A stretch of DNA of 64,000 nt from NCBI GenBank assembly GCA_000721275.1, contig JOFO01000001.1:282161-346160 (forward strand), given 5' to 3'. Numbering within the stretch: the stretch's first letter is position 1; each line of letters begins with the position of its first letter. Below the pieces are notes generated by a model. It was not told the DNA's origin. It made no database searches and saw nothing but the letters and a program-made list of their open reading frames with translations. The translations under genes and the position numbers were made by a program. The DNA is from Microtetraspora glauca. Lineage in GTDB: Bacteria; Actinomycetota; Actinomycetes; Streptomycetales; Streptomycetaceae. Positions 8,180 to 15,927 of the stretch are shown here, piece by piece.

Positions 8180-9400
8180 TCAGTTCCCCCAGGTGACGGG
8201 CAGGCTGGTCAGGGTGTGGTTGATCTCCCCCTCGTGCCAGGGAAGTTCGCCCTCGTCCACGGCGAGCCGCAGGTCCGGGAAGCGGCGCACGAGGCCCTCG
8301 ACGGCGATCTCCATCTCCATCCGGCCGAGCTGCTTGCCGAGGCAGTAGTGGATTCCGTGGCCGAAAGAGATGTGCGGGTTGGGGGTGCGGTCCAGGTCCA
8401 GCCTGTCCGCTTCGGGGAAGACCTCCTCGTCGCGGTTGGCGGAGGCGAGCGACAGCAGCACCGCCTCGCCGGCGGCGATCTTCACCCCGCCGATCTCCAT
8501 GTCCTCCGCGGCGACGCGGGGGAATCCCGAGGTGTCGGTCGCGAACAGGTTGACGTGCCGCAGGAGTTCCTCCACCGCGGCGGGGATGCGGGCGGGGTCC
8601 TCCACCAGCCGTCGCCACTGTTCGGGGTGGTCCACCAGCAGGGCGAGCACGGAGTTGGCGAGCTGGTTCGCCGTCGTGTCGAACCCGGCCCCGATGAGGG
8701 TGAAGCCGAAGGTGACCAACTCCTCCTCGCTGAGCCGGTCGCCCTCGTCACGTGCGGCGATGAGCTCGGAGAGCATGTCCTGCGCGGGCTCGGCCCGCTT
8801 CTGGGCGATGAGACCGACGATGTACTCACTGAGCTTGGCGAGCCCGTACAGCGACTCCTCGCCCCCGGACCGGTCGTCGACGGTGGCGAAGGCCCGCGCC
8901 CACTTCTCGAAGCTGCGCAGGTCCGCCGTCGGCACGCCGAGCAGTTCACCGATCACGGTGAGCGGCAGGGGCACGGTGAGCTGCTCCACGAGGTTCACCG
9001 GGCCGCCCCTGGCCGCCATGTCGTCGAGCAGTTCGTCGGCGACCCGCTGCACCTGGCCGCGCATGGCCGCGATCCGGCGGACGGTGAAGGCGCCGGCCAC
9101 CAGCTTGCGCAGCCGGGCGTGCTCCTCCGCGTCCATGGAGATGATCATTTCGGGGGTCGTGTGCATCGACCCGCCGACCTTGGGGGCGCCGGGTCCCGTG
9201 GCCTTGGCGCGGCTCAGCCGCGGGTCGGCGAGGGCGGCGCGCACATCGGCGTACCGGGTCACCAGCCAGGCGTCCACGCCGCCCGCCGTGCGGACCCGTG
9301 CCACCGGCTCCTCGGCGCGCAGGCGGGCGTACTCGGGGGCCGGTCCCCGGTACGAAGAGCCGGGAAAGGGGAAGACTTCGGCTTCCTTGGGAGCGGGCAA
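8180..9400 (-). CDS. Cytochrome P450 (second of three)
   Basis: A 406-residue P450 with all core motifs: I-helix IGAGFDTTANQ, ExxR in EELLRH, and heme signature FGHGIHYCLGKQLGR. The start is TTG at 9400, supported by GGAGG eight bases upstream and by the correct family length. It heads a two-gene operon with the second epimerase. An inverted repeat (CCCGAAC/GTTCGGG) sits about 50 bp upstream of the start. Substrate unknown; most likely a tailoring oxidation of the aromatic polyketide. Confidence 0.93.
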   Translation of the reverse strand: MPAPKEAEVFPFPGSSYRGPAPEYARLRAEEPVARVRTAGGVDAWLVTRYADVRAALADPRLSRAKATGPGAPKVGGSMHTTPEMIISMDAEEHARLRKLVAGAFTVRRIAAMRGQVQRVADELLDDMAARGGPVNLVEQLTVPLPLTVIGELLGVPTADLRSFEKWARAFATVDDRSGGEESLYGLAKLSEYIVGLIAQKRAEPAQDMLSELIAARDEGDRLSEEELVTFGFTLIGAGFDTTANQLANSVLALLVDHPEQWRRLVEDPARIPAAVEELLRHVNLFATDTSGFPRVAAEDMEIGGVKIAAGEAVLLSLASANRDEEVFPEADRLDLDRTPNPHISFGHGIHYCLGKQLGRMEMEIAVEGLVRRFPDLRLAVDEGELPWHEGEINHTLTSLPVTWGN

Positions 9401-9447
9401 GACAGCACCTCCGTATCAGCCGCGGCCGGTTCGGCCGGCAGGGTCGT

Positions 9448-9466
9448 CCCGAACGGTAGGTTCGGG
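9448..9466. promoter_or_regulatory. Perfect 7-bp inverted repeat upstream of the P450/epimerase operon
   Basis: CCCGAAC (9448-9454), five bases, then GTTCGGG (9460-9466). It lies 48 bp above the TTG start in the only non-coding stretch before that operon. A repressor or activator operator is possible; no SARP-like heptamer is seen here. Confidence 0.45.
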
Positions 9467-9540
9467 CGCTGGAGACTGGGTCGCCTTGCCCTCGGGCCCG
9501 GCGCGCGAGCGGCGCACCGGACGGTGCTGCTCCGGCGCGC

Positions 9541-9580
9541 GAAGGGCACACCGGACGGTCCTGCTCCGGTGCGCCCTTCG
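9541..9580 (-). terminator. Terminator of the ferredoxin/P450/SnoaL operon
   Basis: The stretch GAAGGGC-a-CACCGGA, a 9-nt loop, and TCCGGTG-c-GCCCTTC form a 14-bp stem with one mismatch, 20 bp after the stop of the SnoaL-like gene at 9600. Just beside it (9511-9540) an imperfect direct copy of the CACCGGACGGT..TGCTCCGG unit is found. Confidence 0.7.
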
Positions 9581-9599
9581 CCGGGCGAGGCGGGCCCCT

Positions 9600-10163
9600 T
9601 CAGGACGGATTGTGGATCTTGTCGGCCCAGTTGGCGGAGTCGTGGGTGACCAGCCGGGAGTGGGTGTACAGCTCCCCGTCCCGCCGCACCAGCAGGTCCT
9701 CGACCACGGTGGTGGGCTCGAAGCTGACCCTGCCCTCGGCATCGGTCATGCTGACGATGGCCTGGTAGCGCACCTTCAGGGCGCCGTCTCCTCCGCCGTG
9801 GTCGTCGTCGGCAGGGTGGATCAGCATCCGGTCGAACCAGTACCGGTACACGAGCCCGTCGTAGTACGCGATGTTCTCCTCACGCGCCCGACGGGCCGAG
9901 GTCTCGTCCGCACGGGGCTTGGAGGCGTCCCCACGGCGGGCCGACATCTCCTTGAGGAGCTGCTCCTTGCCCTCGAAGCGCCAGCCGAAGGGCAGGTGCT
10001 CCAGGGTGCAGTCGTCGGTGAAGGTCTCCAGGAACTCCTCCAGCCTGCGGGCCTCGAGGAGAGGCATCTGGTGCGCGTAGAACTGCTGGACCTCCACCCA
10101 CAATTCGGCGCTGATCCGCGGCCGCCGCGGCCCGCTCGGCCGTGTGCTTCGGGTGGTGCTCAT
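9600..10163 (-). CDS. SnoaL-like / NTF2-fold protein, paralog 1
   Basis: A 187-residue protein of the SnoaL_4 type (cone-shaped alpha+beta barrel). Members of this fold in aromatic polyketide clusters act as cyclases, hydroxylases or isomerases, or protect unstable intermediates; the specific reaction here is unknown. The N-terminal helix ELWVEVQQFYAHQM and the C-terminal strand FEPTTVVEDLLVRRDGELYTHSRL match the second paralog at 20021-20464 (QTFYARQM; FQPTFLVEDELVRRNGKLLTRRR). Its ATG overlaps the P450 stop (ATGA), so it is produced together with that P450. The middle contains an Asp/His/Gly-rich loop not found in the other paralog. Confidence 0.8.
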   Translation of the reverse strand: MSTTRSTRPSGPRRPRISAELWVEVQQFYAHQMPLLEARRLEEFLETFTDDCTLEHLPFGWRFEGKEQLLKEMSARRGDASKPRADETSARRAREENIAYYDGLVYRYWFDRMLIHPADDDHGGGDGALKVRYQAIVSMTDAEGRVSFEPTTVVEDLLVRRDGELYTHSRLVTHDSANWADKIHNPS

Positions 10164-11401
10164 TTCGACTCCTCGGTGTCCCAGGTGACGGGCAGTTCCC
10201 ACAGGCCGTAGATGACGGCCCCTTCCTTGCGCGGGATGTCCTGGAACGGCGTGGCGAGCCTGAGCGTCGGGATCCGCTCGAACAGCCGGCTCCAGACGAT
10301 CTCCAGTTCCAGTCGTGCCAGGTCCGCGCCGATGCAGTGGTGGACGCCGTGGCCGAAGCCCAGGTGCTTGCGGCTGCCGCGGCTGATCAGGACCTTGTCG
10401 GGCTCGGGGAAGACCTCGGGGTCACGGTTGCCCGCGAGGCCGAGGCAGAGGATTCCGTCACCCTTGCGGATGGTCTGTCCGCCGATCTCGATGTCCTCAA
10501 GCGCCACCCGGGGGATGGCCGTGTCCCCGATGGTCGCGATCCGTACCAGCTCCTCGACGGCCGGCTTGACCAGCGAGGGGTCCTCACGGAGCAGGGCGAG
10601 CTGGTCGGGGTTCTCCAGCAGGCAGGCCGTGCCGAGGGAGATCTGGCTGGCGGTGGTCTCATGACCGCCGTTCATCAGCAACCGCACCATGTTGAACAGG
10701 TCCCGGTCGGTGTACTCCTCCCCCGATTCCCGGTAGTCGGCCATCGCCCGGCTCAGCAGATCGTCACCGGGCTCCTGCTCCTTGATCCGGATCAGCTTCT
10801 CCACATAGGCGTTGACCTCGACGATCGCCAGCTGGCGCTCCTCGGCGGTGCTGTGGCCGCCGAGCAGTGCCGTGCCGTGCCGGATGAAGAAGTCGTGCTC
10901 GTCCTGGGGAATGCCGAGGAGCTCGCAGATGACGGTCATGGGCACGCCCAGGGAGAACACCCGGTGCATGTCGACCGGCGGGGTCATCGCGAGCATCCGG
11001 TCAAGGTGGCCCTCGACGATCTCCTCGATACGCGGACGGAGCCGCTGCACCTGCCGGTTGGTGAAGGTCAGCGCGGCCTTGCGGCGCGTCGCGGTGTGCT
11101 CCGCGCCGTCGTATCCGATGAAGGAGGTCTCGGTGCGGAACTCGGGCGGGGCGATGAAGTAGAAGGGGAAGTTGGCGTGCTTACGCGAAGCGCTGACCCG
11201 CGGATCGGTGAGCAGTTCCCGGATGGTCCGGTAACCGGTCACCGTCCAGACGCGCAGCCCGGAGCCATCCAGGGTGACCTGCGACACGTCGTCCTCGATC
11301 ATCCCCGCGTACTCGTCCGGCACGCTGAAGGGGCACTTGCGCTGATACGGGAAGGTCTTCTCGCCGGCCTGTTCCGGGGGCTCGACGGCGCTCGTCGTCA
11401 T
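10160..11401 (-). CDS. Cytochrome P450 (third of three)
   Basis: A 413-residue P450 with I-helix motif LLMNGGHETTASQ, ExxR in EELVRI, and heme ligand signature FGHGVHHCIGADLARLE, so intact. The ATG at 11401 follows GAAGGGA and gives normal length; the longer open frame upstream is spurious. It lies between the ferredoxin reductase (35 bp upstream) and the SnoaL-like gene (4-bp overlap). This makes it the P450 most tightly linked to the dedicated electron-transfer pair, and its substrate is probably handed on to or from the SnoaL-like protein. Confidence 0.94.
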   Translation of the reverse strand: MTTSAVEPPEQAGEKTFPYQRKCPFSVPDEYAGMIEDDVSQVTLDGSGLRVWTVTGYRTIRELLTDPRVSASRKHANFPFYFIAPPEFRTETSFIGYDGAEHTATRRKAALTFTNRQVQRLRPRIEEIVEGHLDRMLAMTPPVDMHRVFSLGVPMTVICELLGIPQDEHDFFIRHGTALLGGHSTAEERQLAIVEVNAYVEKLIRIKEQEPGDDLLSRAMADYRESGEEYTDRDLFNMVRLLMNGGHETTASQISLGTACLLENPDQLALLREDPSLVKPAVEELVRIATIGDTAIPRVALEDIEIGGQTIRKGDGILCLGLAGNRDPEVFPEPDKVLISRGSRKHLGFGHGVHHCIGADLARLELEIVWSRLFERIPTLRLATPFQDIPRKEGAVIYGLWELPVTWDTEESK

Positions 11402-11436
11402 GGAGGAATCCCTTCGGTTCACATGTGTACGGCCAC

Positions 11437-12696
11437 TCATGCGAGTTGCCGCTGATGGGCCTTGAGGTCGAACCCCGGGCGGGCGGCCTCGTCCGGGGTG
11501 AGTCCGGGACGGTCCGCCGCGAGCAGCCGCCGGACGGTGGCGTGGTCGGCAGGGCGGTTCACCGACTCGGCTCCGAGCAGCCGGTCGCCCTGGAAGCACA
11601 GGACGGAGAACCGGCGCCCGCCGGGGTCGCCCACGGTCACCGCGCGGTCGTGGCCGGCGGTGAGCCCGGCGATCTGGAGGCGCAGGGCGTACTGGTCGGT
11701 CCAGAACCACGGGACGGCCCGGTACGTGACCGCTTCTCCGCAGATCACGGCGGCCACGCAGCGGGCCTGGTCGGCGGCGTTCTGTACGGACTCCAGGCGC
11801 AGGTCTCCGCCGCCGCCCGGACGGGGGAAGCGGGCGCAGTCGCCGACGGCGTGGACGGACCGGTCACCGGTGCGCAGCCGGGCGTCGACGAGGACCCCGT
11901 CCCTGACGGCCAGGCCCGCTTCCGAGGCCAGCCGGGTGCGGGGCACGGCGCCAATGGCGACGACGACCAGATCGGCGGGGATCCGTTCGCCGTCCGCCAG
12001 TTCGACGAACCGGACGTGCCCGTCGGCGTCCCCGTGCAGGGCGGCCACCTCACGGGAGGTCGTGACGCGCACGCCCCGGTCCCGGTGCTCGTCGGCGAGG
12101 ACGGCTGAGAGCGCGGTGCTCACCGAGCGGGGCAGGAGCCGGTCCGCCGTCTCGACGACACGGACCGCGGCACCGGATGTCCGTGCGGCCGCGGCGATCT
12201 CCAGGCCGAGGAATCCGCCGCCGATCACGACGACGTGGGCGCTCGCGCGGAGCGCCGCTCGCAGGGCCCGGGCGTCAGCGAGACCGCGCACCGACAGCAC
12301 TCCGCTGAGCCCGGCGCCCGGAACGGGCAGCGTCCGGGGCCGGGCCCCGGTGGCCAGGACGAGGCGCCCGTACGGGACGTGGCGGCCGGAGGCGAGGACG
12401 ACGCGACTGCGCTCCCTGTCGAGGGCCAGCGCCCGGTCGCCCGGCACGAGCTCGATGTCTTGGTCCTTGTAGAACGAGGCGGGCCTCAGTTCCAGTTCCC
12501 GCTCCTCGTCCTGGGCCGGGCCGCCGATGTACCCCTTGGACAGCGGGGGCCGGTGGTAGGGCACGGTGTCCTCGTCCCCGATCAGGGTCAGACGCCCCGC
12601 GAAACCCCGGACGCGCAGCGCCGCGACGGTGTCGGATCCGGCCTGGCCCGCTCCGACGACGACGATCGGCGAGGCGGCCGCGGGCACGGACGCCAT
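11437..12696 (-). CDS. Ferredoxin reductase, FAD/NAD(P)H-dependent (putidaredoxin-reductase type)
   Basis: Passes electrons from NAD(P)H to the neighbouring [2Fe-2S] ferredoxin for P450 catalysis. The 419-residue protein shows the FAD dinucleotide fold VVVGAGQAGSDTV at the N-terminus, HRPPLSKGY, the second GxGxxG in VVIGGGFLGLE for the pyridine nucleotide, and VHAVGDCARF for FAD binding. The C-terminal ferredoxin-contact domain (VPWFWTDQYALRLQ) is characteristic of the putidaredoxin-reductase group. Its ATG overlaps the ferredoxin stop by one base (TGATG). Confidence 0.95.
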   Translation of the reverse strand: MASVPAAASPIVVVGAGQAGSDTVAALRVRGFAGRLTLIGDEDTVPYHRPPLSKGYIGGPAQDEERELELRPASFYKDQDIELVPGDRALALDRERSRVVLASGRHVPYGRLVLATGARPRTLPVPGAGLSGVLSVRGLADARALRAALRASAHVVVIGGGFLGLEIAAAARTSGAAVRVVETADRLLPRSVSTALSAVLADEHRDRGVRVTTSREVAALHGDADGHVRFVELADGERIPADLVVVAIGAVPRTRLASEAGLAVRDGVLVDARLRTGDRSVHAVGDCARFPRPGGGGDLRLESVQNAADQARCVAAVICGEAVTYRAVPWFWTDQYALRLQIAGLTAGHDRAVTVGDPGGRRFSVLCFQGDRLLGAESVNRPADHATVRRLLAADRPGLTPDEAARPGFDLKAHQRQLA

Positions 12697-13019
12697 CAGC
12701 TCTGCGCCTCTGGAAGGTGGACGATCAGCCCGTCGATCGCGTCGGACACCGGGAGCTGACAGCTGAGCCGGCTGGTCGGGCGGCGCGGGCAGGCCGTCCC
12801 GTACAGCACGTCGTCCTCGGACTCGTGCATCTCCGGCAGCGGCAGTGTGTTCGCCTCGTCGATGTAGACGTGGCAGGTGCCGCACTGGGCGGAGCCTCCG
12901 CACTGGGCCTCGATCCCGTCGATGTTGTTGAGCTTCGCGCCGCGCATCACGGTGTTGGGCTCGGGGACGTCGACGACGGTCTCGGTGCCGTTCGGGTGCC
13001 TGTACATGATCTTGGCCAT
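12696..13019 (-). CDS. [2Fe-2S] ferredoxin, putidaredoxin type
   Basis: A 107-residue electron carrier between the reductase and P450s. The cluster ligands are Cys40, Cys46 and Cys49 (CX5CX2C) plus Cys87 in SRLSCQL, the adrenodoxin/putidaredoxin pattern and not the [3Fe-4S] type more common beside Streptomyces P450s. The ATG at 13019 has GAGGAG upstream. It is the first gene of a four-gene operon (ferredoxin, reductase, P450, SnoaL-like) under a SARP-like box at 13094-13111. Confidence 0.95.
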   Translation of the reverse strand: MAKIMYRHPNGTETVVDVPEPNTVMRGAKLNNIDGIEAQCGGSAQCGTCHVYIDEANTLPLPEMHESEDDVLYGTACPRRPTSRLSCQLPVSDAIDGLIVHLPEAQS

Positions 13020-13093
13020 GGCGCTCCTCGTGGGCTGTCGGACGGCCGGACGGCAGGGCGGAGGTCGCACTGTGGCAACGCGTGCTGGGGGCG

Positions 13094-13111
13094 TCCTCGA
13101 GGAACCCTCGA
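13094..13111 (-). promoter_or_regulatory. SARP-type heptamer repeat upstream of the ferredoxin/P450 operon
   Basis: On the minus strand TCGAGGG and TCGAGGA are separated by 4 bp, an 11-bp period, 75 bp above the ferredoxin start. The expected -10 position 8 bp further (GCACGC) is poor, so promoter placement is uncertain although the repeat is clear. Confidence 0.55.
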
Positions 13112-13164
13112 CACGCCCCGGCGGCCCGACCTCCGCCGGGCCGGCCCGTCCCCTCCGGAGCCGG

Positions 13165-13182
13165 TCCAGGGACTCTCGAGGC
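13165..13182 (+). promoter_or_regulatory. SARP-type heptamer repeat upstream of the TAP-like gene
   Basis: TCCAGGG (13165-13171) and TCGAGGC (13176-13182) lie 11 bp apart on the plus strand. Eight bases later GACCCT (13191-13196) has the A and T of TAnnnT. This would give a leader of roughly 90 nt before the GTG at 13292. Confidence 0.5.
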
Positions 13183-13245
13183 GCCCCGGCGACCCTGGCC
13201 CCCCCTGCCCAGGGGCGCCGAGGGGAGCAGTCCCACCCGGCCCTC

Positions 13246-13269
13246 CCTCGACCGGTCGGCCGGTCGAGG
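13246..13269. promoter_or_regulatory. Perfect 10-bp inverted repeat before the TAP-like gene
   Basis: CCTCGACCGG, four bases (TCGG), then CCGGTCGAGG. It ends 11 bp before the ribosome site, so in RNA it would form a hairpin in the leader; in DNA it could be an operator. It contains CTCGA cores like the SARP boxes nearby but with a 16-bp spacing. Confidence 0.5.
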
Positions 13270-13291
13270 CATCCCCCATCGGAGGTTCACG

Positions 13292-14734
13292 GTGGCCACC
13301 CAACGGCCCGACACCGCATCACCCGCCGTCCTGCTGCCCTTCTCCTCCCAGCGGCCCCACTGGTCACGGGGGCAGGACGGCGTCGAGTACGCCACCGTCG
13401 AGGTCCCCCGCGACTACACCGACCCGGCGGGCGAGCGTCTCACCCTCGCCCTCAGCCGCCGCCGCGCCACCGTCCCCGCCCGGCGGCGGGGCATCCTGCT
13501 GTCGCTCAACGGCGGTCCCGGCGGCGACTGGGGACTCGGCAAGGACCTGGCCGGCCGGTTCACCGGCACCCCCGTGCACGAGGTGTACGACCTCATCGGC
13601 TTCGATCCACGCGGCTTCGGCGACTCGACACGGCTGTACGCCGAGGTCACCGTCCCCCGGGCCCCCTTCGACTCCCGCCCGCCCGACTCCGACTTCGAGG
13701 TGATCGCCGAGGACATGCGGCAGCGGGAGCTCGGCTGCGCCCGCGGCGGCGGCGACCTGCGCCCCCACATCAGTACGTCCAACATCGCCCGGGACATGGA
13801 TCTGATCCGGTCCGCCCTGGGCGAGGAGCGGCTCAGCTTCGTGGGCTACGCGTACGGCACGTACGTGGGCGCCGTCTACGGCAGCCTCTTCCCCACCCGC
13901 CTGGACCGCAGCGTGCTCGACTCCTGCGTCAACCCGGAGTGGACCTGGTACGAGCAGTTCGCGTCCCAGGGCGATGCGATCCTGCGCAATGTGCGCCAGT
14001 GGGCCGACTGGGTCGCCGGGCGCGACCACGCCTTCGGCCTCGGCCCCGGTGCCGCCGAGGTGCTCGCGGCCGTGGAGGAGACCGTCGCCCGACTGGAGAA
14101 GATGCCCGACGGGGTCCATCTGCGGACCCTTCTCGACGGGGCGATGGGCTACCGCACCGCCGACCGGGGGCAATGGGAGAAGCTGGCCCGGATGGTCTCC
14201 GAGCTGCGTGAGGGCGAGGATGCCGCGCGGGCGCGGGAACTGCTCGCCGACCAGCGCCTGTGGCGCCCCTCGGACAACGAGGGCAAGCTGCGCAGCGGGG
14301 TCCTGGACGCGATCACCTCGGAGCACGACTGGCCGGCCGACCTGGAGACGTACTACGCAGCCATGCGGGACTTCCGCGAGCGGTACCCGTACGGCTACGG
14401 CGTGCTGCGCGCGCAGCCTTGGGTGAGCACCTTCCGTACCTTCACCCCGCCGGAGCCGCCCGTCGAGATCACCCGCGGGGACCATCCCGTGGGTCTGGTC
14501 GTCCAGGCCGACGGCGACATCATGGATCACGTGGCGGGCGGTGTCGCGATGGCCGAGCGGCTGGGCCACCACCTGGTGACGGTGACAGACTCCGGCGACC
14601 ACGAGGTGTACGTCCTGTGCGGCAACCCGCGGGTGGACGCGGTGGTGCACCGGTACCTGATCGAGGGAGAACTGCCCCCGCCCCGTGCGGAGATCCCCGG
14701 GGCCACACCCCGCCCGGACGTGCCGGTCCGGTAG
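13292..14734 (+). CDS. TAP-family alpha/beta-hydrolase lacking the nucleophilic serine
   Basis: Belongs to the tripeptidyl-aminopeptidase-like alpha/beta-hydrolases: oxyanion region LSLNGGPGG, IGFDPRGFGDS, and a C-terminal TAP domain ending in VDAVVHRYL. The nucleophile elbow, GYSYG in active members, reads GYAYG here: codon 187 is GCG (Ala). The acid (Asp407 or Asp409) and His437 (SGDHEVY) remain. There is no signal peptide, unlike the secreted peptidases. Loss of only the serine in a biosynthetic cluster suggests a non-hydrolytic role such as cyclisation, dehydration or binding. The GTG at 13292 has GGAGG six bases upstream, giving 480 residues. Confidence 0.88.
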   Translation: MATQRPDTASPAVLLPFSSQRPHWSRGQDGVEYATVEVPRDYTDPAGERLTLALSRRRATVPARRRGILLSLNGGPGGDWGLGKDLAGRFTGTPVHEVYDLIGFDPRGFGDSTRLYAEVTVPRAPFDSRPPDSDFEVIAEDMRQRELGCARGGGDLRPHISTSNIARDMDLIRSALGEERLSFVGYAYGTYVGAVYGSLFPTRLDRSVLDSCVNPEWTWYEQFASQGDAILRNVRQWADWVAGRDHAFGLGPGAAEVLAAVEETVARLEKMPDGVHLRTLLDGAMGYRTADRGQWEKLARMVSELREGEDAARARELLADQRLWRPSDNEGKLRSGVLDAITSEHDWPADLETYYAAMRDFRERYPYGYGVLRAQPWVSTFRTFTPPEPPVEITRGDHPVGLVVQADGDIMDHVAGGVAMAERLGHHLVTVTDSGDHEVYVLCGNPRVDAVVHRYLIEGELPPPRAEIPGATPRPDVPVR

Positions 14735-14755
14735 CCGGCCCGCGCGAAGACCCGT

Positions 14756-14782
14756 ACGGCCGGGCCCCCGGGGCCCGGCCGT
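14756..14782. terminator. Bidirectional GC-rich terminator hairpin
   Basis: A 13-bp perfect inverted repeat (ACGGCCGGGCCCC and its complement around one central base) between the convergent genes ending at 14734 and 14806. Confidence 0.8.
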
Positions 14783-14805
14783 AGGCGTTTCGGGACGTGT
14801 CCCGG

Positions 14806-15927
14806 TCAGCGCAAGGTGCGGAAGAACGCGCGCAGTTCGGCCACCAGCGTCTCCGGCTGCTCCAGCGCCGGGAAATGCCCGCCGCGCTCGTGCTCGGTCC
14901 ATCGGCGGAGGTCCGTGAAGCGTCCCTCGATCCAGGGTTTCGGCATCCGGCCGTCCTTGGGGAAGACGGAGACGGCCGTCGGTACGGACACCGGGGCGAG
15001 CGCCAGCTTGTTCTGACTCTCCCAGTAGATCCGTGCCGAGGAGGCCCCGGTCGCGGCGAACCAGTTCAGCGTCACCGCGTCGAGCAGCCGGTCGAGCGGG
15101 ATCGTCTTCTCCAGATCTCCGTCGTGATCGCTCCACGCCCAGTACTTCTCGGCCATCCAGGCGAGCTGCCCCACCGGCGAGTCGGTGAGCCCGTAGCCCA
15201 GGGTCTGCGGCCGGGTGGACTGCAGGACCGAGTAGCCGCCCTCGTTCTGCTGGAACTCCTTCAGCGAGGCGAGTCCGGCCAGGTCCGCCGGGGAGAGTTC
15301 GACCGGCTCCCGCGGGGGCGGGGCGAACGGCATCGTCAGATGGATTCCCGCCAGCTCGGGACCGCCGTTCTCCCCCATGACGGCGGTGACGAACGACCCC
15401 CAGTCGACGCCGTGCGCCGCGTAGCGCTCGTAGCCGAGGCGGGCCATCAGCGTGGCCCAGGCCCGTGCGATGCGCTCCACACCCCAGCCCGGCCCCGCGG
15501 GTCTGTCGCTGAAACCGAACCCGGGCAGCGAGGGGCAGACGACGTGGAAGGCGTCGGCGGGGTCGTCGGGGTGGGTGAGCGGGCGGACGAGGTCGAGGAA
15601 CTCGACGAGGGAGCCGGGCCAGCCGTGGCTGAGCAGGAGCGGCATGGCGCCCGGGTGCGGGGAACGGGCGTGCGCGAAATGGATGCCGAGCCCGTCGATC
15701 TCCGTACGGAACTGCGGCAGTTCGGCGAGCCTGGCCTCCGTGGCACGCCAGTCGTAGGAGCCGCGCCAGTACGCGGCCCACTCACGGGCACGGGCCAGCG
15801 GAACGCCCTGCGACCAGTCGTCGACGGTCTCGCTCTCGGGCCAGCGGGTCCGGTCGATCCGCTCGTGGAGGTCTCGCAACGCCGCCTGGGGGACGTCGAC
15901 GCGGAACGGTGTGATCTCCTCGGTCAC
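14806..15927 (-). CDS. Epoxide hydrolase (EHN domain)
   Basis: Alpha/beta-hydrolase of 373 residues with the N-terminal EHN domain (VPQAALRDLHERIDRTRWPES). The oxyanion motif HGWPGS and the nucleophile elbow HGVDWGS with aspartate are intact, and a catalytic histidine is present near the end (RGGHFPALEQPE). It should open an epoxide to a diol, presumably one formed by a cluster oxygenase. GTG start at 15927 overlaps the upstream hydroxylase stop (GTGA). It ends the three-gene operon SRPBCC, hydroxylase, epoxide hydrolase. Confidence 0.92.
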   Translation of the reverse strand: MTEEITPFRVDVPQAALRDLHERIDRTRWPESETVDDWSQGVPLARAREWAAYWRGSYDWRATEARLAELPQFRTEIDGLGIHFAHARSPHPGAMPLLLSHGWPGSLVEFLDLVRPLTHPDDPADAFHVVCPSLPGFGFSDRPAGPGWGVERIARAWATLMARLGYERYAAHGVDWGSFVTAVMGENGGPELAGIHLTMPFAPPPREPVELSPADLAGLASLKEFQQNEGGYSVLQSTRPQTLGYGLTDSPVGQLAWMAEKYWAWSDHDGDLEKTIPLDRLLDAVTLNWFAATGASSARIYWESQNKLALAPVSVPTAVSVFPKDGRMPKPWIEGRFTDLRRWTEHERGGHFPALEQPETLVAELRAFFRTLR

